From: Candidatus Aenigmatarchaeota archaeon
GTDB taxonomy: Archaea; Aenigmatarchaeota; Aenigmatarchaeia; JACPZZ01
Reading direction: 5' to 3'
Assembly (NCBI GenBank): GCA_016202795.1
Contig: JACQNY010000122.1
Span: 1-8,210, forward strand
Length of the DNA stretch: 8,210 nucleotides
Shown: positions 1 to 6,105 of the stretch, piece after piece
How positions within the stretch are numbered: the first letter of the stretch is position 1
Layout: each line of letters starts with the position of its first letter
Notes under the pieces: generated by a model
The model's database searches: none
Told to the model about the DNA's origin: nothing
Seen by the model: only the letters and a program-made list of their open reading frames with translations
Program-made: the position numbers and the translations under genes

Positions 1-53
1 CTTGTGTATGGTCTCTGGAATTTCGAATAACATCTTCCGGGTCTAATAGCCAT
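1..53 (-). CDS. rpl10e: Ribosomal protein L10e (uL16 family), N-terminus only
   Basis: Large-subunit ribosomal protein of the L10e/uL16 family; in the family it sits near the A-site side of the large subunit and contacts tRNA. Only the first 17 codons are inside the window, reading MAIRPGRCYSKFQRPYT. This matches the family start pattern of an arginine-proline pair, a small residue, an R-C-Y triplet, then a basic stretch ending in R-P-Y-T. The ATG is at 53-51. A weak Shine-Dalgarno match (GAAGG, 67-63) lies 9 nt upstream and a TATA-like box lies at 94-87. It follows DUF1512 on the same strand after a 160-nt structured spacer, so it probably has its own promoter. The identification rests on a short but distinctive N-terminus. 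Confidence 0.85.
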   Translation of the reverse strand, partial: MAIRPGRCYSKFQRPYT

Positions 54-86
54 ATTGAGTCGCCTTCAGTAGTTTGTAAGCAAGAG

Positions 87-94
87 CTTAAATA
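87..94 (-). promoter_or_regulatory. TATA-like box for the L10e gene
   Basis: On the minus strand this reads TATTTAAG, close to the archaeal box A pattern. Its centre is about 37 nt upstream of the L10e ATG, so a start site about 26 nt downstream would give a leader of roughly 11 nt. Its upstream edge overlaps the foot of the hairpin at 93-126. Inferred from sequence and spacing only. Confidence 0.45.
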
Positions 95-126
95 CGCTTC
101 GTGCAGTCTGAAACAGATGCAGCGTA
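93..126. repeat. Interrupted hairpin upstream of L10e
   Basis: A lower 5-bp stem (TACGC 93-97 with GCGTA 122-126) carries an upper stem of TGCA/TCTG (102-105, 107-110) with CAGATGCA (114-121), one bulged G at 106 and an AAA loop. Its right half belongs to the 33-nt segment that recurs at 7405-7437. It touches the TATA-like box of L10e. Confidence 0.55.
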
Positions 127-130
127 AACT

Positions 131-210
131 GAAACATATCGTATGCTGAATAGTCTGCTAAAGCAGACTATTTGAGAAAACCATCCGTTTTCTCAATATC
201 GATATGTTTC
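131..210. repeat. Three-way-junction palindrome after DUF1512
   Basis: A perfect 11-bp outer stem (GAAACATATCG 131-141 with CGATATGTTTC 200-210) encloses two adjacent perfect 10-bp hairpins. These are AATAGTCTGC (149-158) with 163-172 and a 4-nt loop, and TTGAGAAAAC (172-181) with 187-196 and a 5-nt loop; the hairpins share one base, so one must give up a terminal pair. The element begins 3 nt past the DUF1512 stop codon. It could be an RNA 3' end or processing structure, a terminator, or a mobile palindrome. The outer stem matches a stem at 7427-7458 with two compensatory pair changes. Confidence 0.75.
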
Positions 211-213
211 TAA

Positions 214-1416
214 CTACTCATCCTCTTCTTCAACTGTTCCGAAAACGCGCCTTGAGAACTTTTTGTTTTCCTCGCGCCTTTTCCTCTTTTCAGCCTCCAC
301 TTTGCGCACATTCCTGTCTATTGTTTCCAAAGTTCCTTTCAGGCCTTTCGCGGAATTTCCGACTCCGGATGTGTTGCCCACGCCGATAACCAAAATGTGA
401 TCCCCTTTCTTTGTCCTTTCCAACAGACGGTCAAAGGCTTCCATGACTTTTGGTATTGAATTCTTCACAGCAGTTGGCATTGCGGTTATTGCCTCTTCCT
501 GTCCCATTTTTACCACTATGTTATCAAGAGGTATTCTATGCCTTATGACGATATTTTCAATCTGGGCGCGTTCGACCCCGATCCCGCCCATTGCAACGCC
601 AACGCCTTCGGCCACGCTACCTGTTTTTTCGCCCTCGAGCTTGGCAGCGGCGTCGATGGTTATTATTTTTGTTATTTTGTGATTTTTCAGGACGGCTTCT
701 GTTGCGCGGCCCAAACGGCCCAAGCGACCGCCGGGTCCGGCGGCTTTCATTATTACAAGCCTTCTTTCTTTGTAATTCACGCTTGCAATCGCAGTGTCGT
801 ACTCAGTTAATCTTGGCGTGGAGTTGCCGATCATTTTTGCGGCTATTAACGGCCCGATTGAATCACCTACAGGCTGGCCTGTAGCGAGATACTCTGTGCC
901 CTTGTACATGGCCTTTGCCATGCGCTCGACCATGGGCAGCTGCATCTGCAGAATCATGGCAAGCTGTATATTCTTTGTTTTCTTTATCATGACCAAAAAA
1001 TGTTTTACAATTTTCGCAATTTGGTTAACAGCCATCGCGCCGGCGACCCCCATTAAAATGTTAGCGCGTTTTTCCGCGTTCATGTTTGGCGTTATTCCTT
1101 CTATCGTGTATTTTATCTTGTCCTCTTCCGCGTTCACGACGTGCTCAAGCTTTGGTATAATACCATACGGATCCAGCGAAACAGGCTCTACGGCGAAAAA
1201 TTCAACCATCCTGTCGATCGCGTTTTTCGCTTTTTCAGAAGGCTTTTCCGACACCTGCCGCAAAACAATTTTCCTGGATTTGTGGGACATGTCCTCGAGG
1301 TTTTTGACGCTTTCTTCTAGCTTCCACACGATCTGCATCAGCGCCATTCTTGGATAGAAGAAAATCATGACTATCCACAATAATAGAAACAAGCCTGAAA
1401 ACGGGTCTTCTGCCAT
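214..1416 (-). CDS. DUF1512 family protein, archaeal, N-terminal membrane anchor
   Basis: A 400-aa protein of the archaeal DUF1512 family, whose function is unknown. One hydrophobic segment (about residues 7-22) anchors the N-terminus, and a short helical linker (about 28-60) follows. The conserved body has glycine-rich blocks: AAGPGGRLGRLGRA (225-238), a TIDAAAKLEGEKTG stretch (253-266), GVGVAMGGIGVER (271-283), and a C-terminal VIGVGNTSGVGNSAKG segment (343-358). The last 30 residues are highly charged and end in an acidic run. The ATG at 1416 has AAGGT 6 nt upstream. It lies 23 nt behind the TrmJ-like gene on the same strand, so the two are probably cotranscribed, and L10e follows. The company of tRNA/rRNA and ribosome genes hints at a translation-linked or nucleotide-binding role, which is inference only. 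The family call is from recognised sequence blocks. Confidence 0.8.
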   Translation of the reverse strand: MAEDPFSGLFLLLWIVMIFFYPRMALMQIVWKLEESVKNLEDMSHKSRKIVLRQVSEKPSEKAKNAIDRMVEFFAVEPVSLDPYGIIPKLEHVVNAEEDKIKYTIEGITPNMNAEKRANILMGVAGAMAVNQIAKIVKHFLVMIKKTKNIQLAMILQMQLPMVERMAKAMYKGTEYLATGQPVGDSIGPLIAAKMIGNSTPRLTEYDTAIASVNYKERRLVIMKAAGPGGRLGRLGRATEAVLKNHKITKIITIDAAAKLEGEKTGSVAEGVGVAMGGIGVERAQIENIVIRHRIPLDNIVVKMGQEEAITAMPTAVKNSIPKVMEAFDRLLERTKKGDHILVIGVGNTSGVGNSAKGLKGTLETIDRNVRKVEAEKRKRREENKKFSRRVFGTVEEEDE

Positions 1417-1439
1417 GCAAATACCTTAGAATGATTAGT

Positions 1440-2135
1440 TTATTTCTTTTTAAGCTTATCCCGGTTTTTGCGCAATGCGCCGGTTATCGTGCTAAGCTCG
1501 TTGCGAGACATCAATGAGCGATTAATAACATTGCGGAAAACGCGTTTTGCGGTTTTTTTGCGCGTTTCTTGCGCGGCCGAAATCCTAACTAACTCGTCGA
1601 AAAACCCGTAAAGTATTTTTCTCTCCTTGCTGGAAGACAGGATTTTACCGCGCGCGCTGGTTGCAAATATTTCGTACAGGACGATTGCGATTGCGTTTGA
1701 TATGTTCAACGCCGGGTTGGCCGGATCCGTGGGTATAGTAACGATTAAATCGCATTTTTCCAACTCCTTGTTCGTTAGTCCGCTGCTTTCGCGACCGAAC
1801 AAAATAGAAACTGTTCCACCGCGGGCTGCGAGATTCTTCGCAAACTGCTTTGGCGTGATCGCAGAGCGCAGAAGGTTCTTTTCCGTAGCGACCTTTCCTG
1901 TCGTGCCCACAATTACCTTTGATCCTCTGGTTGCGGACTCGATGTTGTTGAATATCTTCACGTTTTCCAGCATGGCAGCGGCCCGCATAGCGCGCTGCAT
2001 TGTGATCCCTGTTATTCCGGCCTTCGGAGAAACCAGGACCAAATCGCTAAAATTAAAATTGCTCATTGTCCTGGCGGCGTAGCCTATGTTTTCCTCGCCC
2101 TCGACGCCAACTAACACAATCCTAACTTTAATCAT
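1440..2135 (-). CDS. SpoU-class (SPOUT) RNA 2'-O-methyltransferase, TrmJ-like
   Basis: A 231-aa S-adenosylmethionine-dependent ribose methyltransferase of the TrmH/SpoU class, most like TrmJ, which methylates nucleotide 32 in tRNA anticodon loops. The three class motifs are visible: NIGYAARTM (16-24) with the catalytic-type asparagine and arginine; LFGRESSGL (112-120); and the trefoil-knot cofactor motif IPTDPANPALNISNAIAIVLYE (134-155). A basic helical tail (about 165-231) fits the TrmJ C-terminal extension. I chose the ATG at 2135 because the mature SPOUT fold begins at IKVRIVLVG; an upstream in-frame start at 2171 would add an unconserved MILFVFRGAIKV. Only a weak GGTG (2150-2147) precedes the start. 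DUF1512 follows 23 nt downstream, and the gene diverges from the plus-strand orphan. The class is certain; the exact target (tRNA position 32 or another site) is not. Confidence 0.88.
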   Translation of the reverse strand: MIKVRIVLVGVEGEENIGYAARTMSNFNFSDLVLVSPKAGITGITMQRAMRAAAMLENVKIFNNIESATRGSKVIVGTTGKVATEKNLLRSAITPKQFAKNLAARGGTVSILFGRESSGLTNKELEKCDLIVTIPTDPANPALNISNAIAIVLYEIFATSARGKILSSSKERKILYGFFDELVRISAAQETRKKTAKRVFRNVINRSLMSRNELSTITGALRKNRDKLKKK

Positions 2136-2168
2136 AACTTTTATAGCACCGCGAAATACGAATAATAT

Positions 2169-2230
2169 CAAATCGCTTCATTTTCAACTTTAATTATATA
2201 TAGGATAATAATACAAAATGAAGCGATTTG
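2169..2230. promoter_or_regulatory. 16-bp inverted repeat centred on a divergent promoter
   Basis: A perfect inverted repeat: CAAATCGCTTCATTTT (2169-2184) and its reverse complement (2215-2230), separated by 30 nt. The repeat midpoint is 2199.5 and the midpoint of the TATATATA core is 2198.5. TATA-to-start spacing puts the two transcription starts inside the arms, near 2172 (minus) and 2224 (plus). A factor bound to the arms could therefore control the methyltransferase and the plus-strand orphan together. The repeat is read directly; the operator role is inferred. Confidence 0.7.
2195..2202. promoter_or_regulatory. Shared bidirectional TATA box
   Basis: TATATATA within an AT-rich tract, palindromic and so usable in either direction. 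It lies about 34 nt before the plus-strand ATG at 2232 and about 63 nt before the minus-strand ATG at 2135. This predicts a nearly leaderless plus-strand mRNA (leader about 8 nt, no Shine-Dalgarno seen) and a minus-strand leader of about 37 nt. Confidence 0.55.
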
Positions 2231-2231
2231 T

Positions 2232-2906
2232 ATGGTAGACGCCAAGAGCATTGTTTCCATCGCTATTAGCATAGTCGTATTAGCGTTTGTAATTGACAAC
2301 ATACCAACGATAAAAAATAACGTTGGGGATGTTTTGTCGGGCGTTTCGTTGTCTTCGATAACTACTGGTGCAAAATCGCAGTCCAGTTTCCCGGTAAAAC
2401 TGGACGCCGGCTTGTTAACGTCGTCGTTCGGCATGGTTTTCGAAGATGTAGAGAGTATTAAAGCGAACTCGGACAACGCCTCAATTCTTTTCGACGACAG
2501 GCTGATATCGATTAATCCGTCCTTGCTGGAGGATATGACAATACAATCATATTCAGGAAAACTTTCATATTATCCGGGCGAAAAACTAACAAGCTTTGAC
2601 GGATCGGCAAAAGGCATTATTTCGGATTCGGTAACAATAAAATCCGAAAGAAAGGTTCGAATATTGGGAAATTTAACTTCCGCGACGACCAAATTAACCA
2701 ATGTTGTCGGAGCGACGATCACGCTAAGCAAGGCGTCGGGAACTCTTTTGTACAACACGACCAACTCGGTTTCATTGCTTGGCGACGAGGTAAAAATAAC
2801 AAAATTCAACGGGGAGATTTCGATAGGCTCATACGGAATTACGCTGCAAGGAAATGCCGGAAGAATAGACGTCAAAGGCGGCGGCAAGACTATTACTTAC
2901 GGATAA
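2232..2906 (+). CDS. Membrane-anchored beta-rich orphan protein
   Basis: A 224-aa protein I do not recognise, and the only plus-strand gene here. Residues 5-21 form one hydrophobic segment (uncleaved anchor or signal peptide), followed by a serine/threonine-rich linker (about 35-55). The rest is short alternating hydrophobic/polar segments with frequent glycine turns, for example TIQSYSGKLSYYPGE (103-117), VRILGNLTSATTKL (142-155) and ISIGSYGITLQGNAGRIDV (196-214), ending in a glycine-rich KGGGKTITYG. This suggests a beta-sandwich or stacked beta repeat outside the membrane. No cysteine or catalytic motif is evident. The ATG at 2232 is preceded by a nearly leaderless promoter with no Shine-Dalgarno. 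A T5 run directly follows the stop and may terminate it. A surface structural or adhesion role is possible but unproven. Confidence 0.75.
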   Translation: MVDAKSIVSIAISIVVLAFVIDNIPTIKNNVGDVLSGVSLSSITTGAKSQSSFPVKLDAGLLTSSFGMVFEDVESIKANSDNASILFDDRLISINPSLLEDMTIQSYSGKLSYYPGEKLTSFDGSAKGIISDSVTIKSERKVRILGNLTSATTKLTNVVGATITLSKASGTLLYNTTNSVSLLGDEVKITKFNGEISIGSYGITLQGNAGRIDVKGGGKTITYG

Positions 2907-2911
2907 TTTTT
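2907..2911 (+). terminator. Oligo-T tract at convergent gene ends
   Basis: TTTTT follows the plus-strand TAA stop at once and overlaps the TAA stop of the convergent minus-strand gene. Archaeal RNA polymerase can terminate on T-runs alone. The tract is short, so this is only plausible. Confidence 0.35.
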
Positions 2912-3194
2912 ACCACACACCCCAACGTCCCCATTTATTGTATTCCCTACGTCTCCTGCCCCTCGCCGCAAGCTTGGCATTTCTTGTCGATTTGTACCAT
3001 ATTTCAACTCTTTGGCCGCCCAGATCATAAAACCTGGAGCTCGCTTCAAGCACTGTGATGTCCCCTGTAGCACATCTTATGATATCTTCTCTAAGGTTTT
3101 GTCCAAGATTCTCAAGTTCTCGGGTTCCTCTGTACACTTTATCAGCAATCCTGACACGCATCCTTGACAAATACTCCCCGGACAATTCGCTCAT
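2910..3194 (-). CDS. Small basic orphan protein, 94 aa
   Basis: I do not recognise a family. The 94-aa product starts MSELSGEYLSRMRVRIADKV, continues as an amphipathic, probably helical region (to about residue 55), and ends in a strongly basic aromatic tail (KLAARGRRRRE at 74-84, then tryptophans at 88, 91 and 94). The tail could bind nucleic acid, which is inference. There is a single cysteine (41). I chose the ATG at 3194 rather than the preceding in-frame TTG because a strong Shine-Dalgarno, AGAGGTGA (3206-3199), sits 4 nt upstream. That ribosome site is the main reason to believe the gene is real. Its end lies 3 nt from the end of the convergent plus-strand gene. The gap upstream (3195-3374) may hold a promoter and a long leader. 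Confidence 0.72.
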   Translation of the reverse strand: MSELSGEYLSRMRVRIADKVYRGTRELENLGQNLREDIIRCATGDITVLEASSRFYDLGGQRVEIWYKSTRNAKLAARGRRRREYNKWGRWGVW

Positions 3195-3374
3195 CAATTC
3201 ACCTCTGCCGTGTTTTTTACAGAATAAGAATTTTCGTAAATCATTGAGGTTTTGCTATCCGCAGAACTAAGCGATTCGTTTTCAATTAACGGCTTTCGAA
3301 TTGGATCGGCATCATGCTCACTCAGAGAAAACTGGATTTAAACTAATTTAAAGTAGTCGGTCAAATTTAGTTGA
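3195..3374 (-). other. 180-nt gap: possible promoter and leader of the 94-aa gene
   Basis: Lies between the stop of the 121-aa membrane protein and the start of the 94-aa gene. It is AT-rich near 3335-3352 (minus-strand CTTTAAATTAG is TATA-like), and a short imperfect inverted repeat (AACTAAATTT with AAATTAGTT on the minus strand, one bulged base) lies just past the membrane-protein stop. A start there would give a leader over 100 nt; a weaker TATA-like TCTTATTC lies nearer the gene. The Shine-Dalgarno AGAGGTGA ends at 3199. No RNA gene could be supported. Confidence 0.35.
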
Positions 3375-3740
3375 CTATTGATCCGGTATTTCAACTTCTT
3401 CCTCTTCTGGTTTATGTTTCTTTCGCTGCTTTTTTTTGTGTTTCTCCGGCTTTTCTTTTTTTGTAAAAGCCCCGAAAGCGGGCCAAACCAGACCCAACAA
3501 CTTATCCACGAAAAAATATGTTATGTAAAGAAATGACCCCAGTATTCCGAAGATAAGTATGTTGTTTACGCTGATATTTCCGTAAAGGCCGAAATAGTTT
3601 AATACTACGGGAAATGCCATGGAAATTATTGCGATGGTCGCGACTCTGAATACCAAGCGCAATAGCGAATACGTAACTAGAACGAAAAACGCAAAAATAA
3701 ATAACAGCGCGATGGTCATTTCGTCGAAACCGAAAATCAT
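3375..3740 (-). CDS. Small membrane protein with lysine-rich tail
   Basis: A 121-aa protein with no recognised family. Three hydrophobic segments (about 9-27, 31-50 and 60-78) are followed by LLGLVWPAFG and a tail (93-121) that is lysine/histidine-rich and then acidic (PEEEEVEIPDQ). By the positive-inside rule the tail should be cytoplasmic. The ATG overlaps the SerRS stop as ATGA, and a good Shine-Dalgarno (AAGGAG, 8 nt upstream) lies inside the last SerRS codons, so translation is probably coupled. It is the last gene of the five-gene run. A link to tRNA charging is suggested only by position; it may simply travel with the operon. Confidence 0.78.
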   Translation of the reverse strand: MIFGFDEMTIALLFIFAFFVLVTYSLLRLVFRVATIAIISMAFPVVLNYFGLYGNISVNNILIFGILGSFLYITYFFVDKLLGLVWPAFGAFTKKEKPEKHKKKQRKKHKPEEEEVEIPDQ

Positions 3741-5014
3741 TTCCCTATCTCCTTGAAGCCTGTATATTTTACTAACGGCTTTGGTATAATAATAGTTCCG
3801 GCGGCTGTCTGGAAATTTTCCATGATCGCGACCAAGACGCGGTCCGTTACCGCGGTAGAATTTAATGTATGAACTAAACCGGCGGGTGGGGCGCCGTCTT
3901 TCTCCCTTATTTTGATATTAAGGCGCCTCGACTGGTAGTCTGTACAATTGGAACACGACGCTATTTCCCTGTATTTTTCCTGCGCGGGCATCCAAGCCTC
4001 TATGTCGTATTTCTTCGCTGCGACAGAGCCGATGTCGCCTGTGCAGATGTTTACAACCCTGTATGGAATTTTCAGGGATTTTATTATTTCCTCGGCGTTT
4101 TTCAGGAGCTGTTCGTGCCATTTCCAAGATTCGGACGGATCGCAGATAATTACCTGCTCGACCTTGCCAAACTGGTGAACACGGAATATTCCTTTAGTGT
4201 CTTTGCCGTGCGCGCCGGCTTCCTTGCGGAAATTCGTGCTTAATCCGGCATATCTTAAAGGCAAATTTTCTTTAAGCAGAGTCTCATTCATATGCATCGC
4301 CGTTATCGGATGTTCGGATGTAGAGATCAAATGCAAGTCCTCGTTTTCGATTTTATACAGGACTTCCTGGAACGCCTCGAATTCTATCACGCCTTTGTAC
4401 GCGTCCGTCTTCATCAGATGTGGGGGTATGACAAGCTCGAATTTCTTTTTCGCGAGCAGGTCGATTGCGTAACGCATCAGAGACATTTCTAGAACGGCTA
4501 ATTGGCCTTTAAGAAAATAAAATCTTGCGCCAGAAATTTTCGCCGCGCGTTCCATGTCTATTACGCCAATCGCAACGCCGAGATCTATATGGTCCTTTAC
4601 CTGGAATTTTTTCTTTTTCGTGCTGCCGAATTCTTTTAGTATTACATTGCCCTCTTCGTTTGTTCCTACAGGCACAGTTTCGTGAAGAATATTCGGTAAT
4701 CTCATCAGATTGTTCTGCAGCCCGGCCCGCAGGTTTTCAATTTCCTGGTCGTAGGAGCGTATCGTCGAAGCGACGTTAACCATTTCCGCGATTTTTTTGT
4801 TTGCGTCCTGCGCTTTGCGCTTCATCTCCGCAATTTGCTCTGAGACCAAATTTCTTCTATGTTTTAATTCGTCGGCCTCCTGGGTCAACTCACGCAAGCG
4901 TGTGTCGTCTGCAATTATTTTTTCCAGAAGTTTTTGTTTCTCCATGTCGTTGCGCTTTTTCAGATTCTTTATTACAACTTCGGGGTTTTCCCTGATAAGC
5001 CGTATGTCAATCAT
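3737..5014 (-). CDS. serS: Seryl-tRNA synthetase
   Basis: Class II synthetase that charges tRNA-Ser with serine in the cytoplasm. The 425-aa length is normal for the common SerRS type, not the divergent methanogen form. The N-terminus (MIDIRLIRENPEVVIKNL) leads into the long antiparallel coiled-coil arm (about 28-105) that grips the long variable arm of tRNA-Ser. The catalytic domain shows TSEHP (232-236), motif 2 with the RKEAGAHGKDTKGIFRVHQF block (263-282), a SCSNCTDYQSRR segment (353-364), and motif 3, DRVLVAIMENFQ (391-402), with its arginine at 392. The order and content are typical. It begins 4 nt after the TyrRS stop, with only a weak ribosome site, so reinitiation from the upstream gene is likely. 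Its stop overlaps the next gene. Confidence 0.97.
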   Translation of the reverse strand: MIDIRLIRENPEVVIKNLKKRNDMEKQKLLEKIIADDTRLRELTQEADELKHRRNLVSEQIAEMKRKAQDANKKIAEMVNVASTIRSYDQEIENLRAGLQNNLMRLPNILHETVPVGTNEEGNVILKEFGSTKKKKFQVKDHIDLGVAIGVIDMERAAKISGARFYFLKGQLAVLEMSLMRYAIDLLAKKKFELVIPPHLMKTDAYKGVIEFEAFQEVLYKIENEDLHLISTSEHPITAMHMNETLLKENLPLRYAGLSTNFRKEAGAHGKDTKGIFRVHQFGKVEQVIICDPSESWKWHEQLLKNAEEIIKSLKIPYRVVNICTGDIGSVAAKKYDIEAWMPAQEKYREIASCSNCTDYQSRRLNIKIREKDGAPPAGLVHTLNSTAVTDRVLVAIMENFQTAAGTIIIPKPLVKYTGFKEIGK

Positions 5015-5018
5015 AATA

Positions 5019-6104
5019 TCATCTTGTTATTTCCGCTTCCTTGAACACGTCCATTAATTTTTTATTGGAAGGCTTGTCGAAATGCTTTCTGACGGGCTCT
5101 AAAATCTTTATCAGGGCTGTGGCGATTCCGTTTTTCAGGTCCGTGGGATGGAGCTTACCGGCGGAATAAAACTGTCCAAGCTCTTCGTAGCTTCCGAAAG
5201 AAACGTCCCCGCCAAACTTTTGCGGCCGTTCTATCATAAATTCTTTCGATTTGTTGAATATTATGTATCTGGAAATTTCCATCATCGGGTTGCCTTCCAC
5301 AATTTTTTCCGGGCAGAAGGACGCGCCTATCTTTTCTTTTATTTCTTCTGGCGAATCGTGGACAAAAATACTGCTTTTCGGGATTGATTTGGCCATTTTG
5401 CTGGCTATCTCCTCGTCCATTTTTTTATTTTCCTCGAATCCGCCCATTTTTTTAGGGCCCTGCAAACCCATAAGCAGATGATGATGAATCGCAATAGGCT
5501 TGTACCATTTTAATTTCTCCCCGACTTCACGGCTTAAAAAAATAACTTTTCTTTGGTCTAATCCGAGTTGGCATATATCCGCGCCCATGTGGAACGGATC
5601 GGCGGCCTGCATGGCCGGGTATAACAGTTGCGCAGCGTACTGCATATCCTTTTGCTGGCGTCCCATGACAGCGCTGCAACGGACCATACGGTCTATGGTT
5701 GTAACTTTTGATATCGATACAACCTTCTTCCAATACTCGGGATCTTTTACATGGTCGGATGCCCAGATTATCTCCGTCTTTTTTTCATCAACGCCGCAGG
5801 CCTTCCAGACCTCTACCAGGTATTTTCCGGCGCGCTGGATGTTATCAAGGTTGCCGCCCATCTTATTGTTGATCCAGGCAAACCAGTCGGCTACGTACAA
5901 TTTAAAATGTATGCCCGCGTCCATTAGAATTTGCAACTGTATTGCGCGCATCAAACCCGAGCCTAAATGCGCGTAGCCGGATGGCTCAAAACCGTCGTAA
6001 GCGATGGGGTGCGTTTTAGTTTGGAATAAATTTCTTAACTCTTCTTCCGTGGCTATTTCTTCGCCTACTTTTCTAGCAAGGTTAATTTTTGTTTCAAGAT
6101 CCAT
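5019..6104 (-). CDS. tyrS: Tyrosyl-tRNA synthetase, archaeal/eukaryotic type
   Basis: Class I synthetase that charges tRNA-Tyr with tyrosine. The 361-aa form is the compact archaeal type, lacking the bacterial S4-like C-terminal domain. The Rossmann domain carries YDGFEPSG (36-43) with its tyrosine-binding residue, then HLGS (46-49) in place of HIGH. Tyrosine recognition residues are in YPAMQAAD (162-169; Y162, Q166, D169) and GLDQRK (181-186). The KMSKS-type loop reads KMAKS (236-240). I chose the ATG at 6104: the upstream in-frame TTG at 6125 lies within the preceding gene, and AGAGG sits 6 nt before the ATG in the right place for a ribosome site. It starts 1 nt after the YbaK-family stop and ends 4 nt before serS. 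Confidence 0.96.
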   Translation of the reverse strand: MDLETKINLARKVGEEIATEEELRNLFQTKTHPIAYDGFEPSGYAHLGSGLMRAIQLQILMDAGIHFKLYVADWFAWINNKMGGNLDNIQRAGKYLVEVWKACGVDEKKTEIIWASDHVKDPEYWKKVVSISKVTTIDRMVRCSAVMGRQQKDMQYAAQLLYPAMQAADPFHMGADICQLGLDQRKVIFLSREVGEKLKWYKPIAIHHHLLMGLQGPKKMGGFEENKKMDEEIASKMAKSIPKSSIFVHDSPEEIKEKIGASFCPEKIVEGNPMMEISRYIIFNKSKEFMIERPQKFGGDVSFGSYEELGQFYSAGKLHPTDLKNGIATALIKILEPVRKHFDKPSNKKLMDVFKEAEITR

Positions 6105-6105
6105 C

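Noticed and set aside
794..1357. 187-aa plus-strand open frame
   Set aside because: Antisense to DUF1512, whose protein shows clear family blocks; the frame has no recognisable domain and no ribosome site.
1627..2082. 151-aa plus-strand open frame
   Set aside because: Antisense shadow of the methyltransferase, whose three SPOUT motifs fix the true strand.
2168..2476. 102-aa minus-strand open frame antisense to the plus-strand orphan
   Set aside because: It crosses the shared promoter and inverted repeat and has no ribosome site; the plus frame has an anchor and a consistent beta pattern.
3198..3374. Possible C/D-box guide RNA on the minus strand (ATGATG near a CTGA)
   Set aside because: The C-like and D-like boxes are in the wrong order and incomplete, with no good C'/D' pair; not supportable as an RNA gene.
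5500..5976. 158-aa plus-strand open frame
   Set aside because: Antisense to TyrRS catalytic motifs; a cysteine- and serine-rich shadow with no family features.
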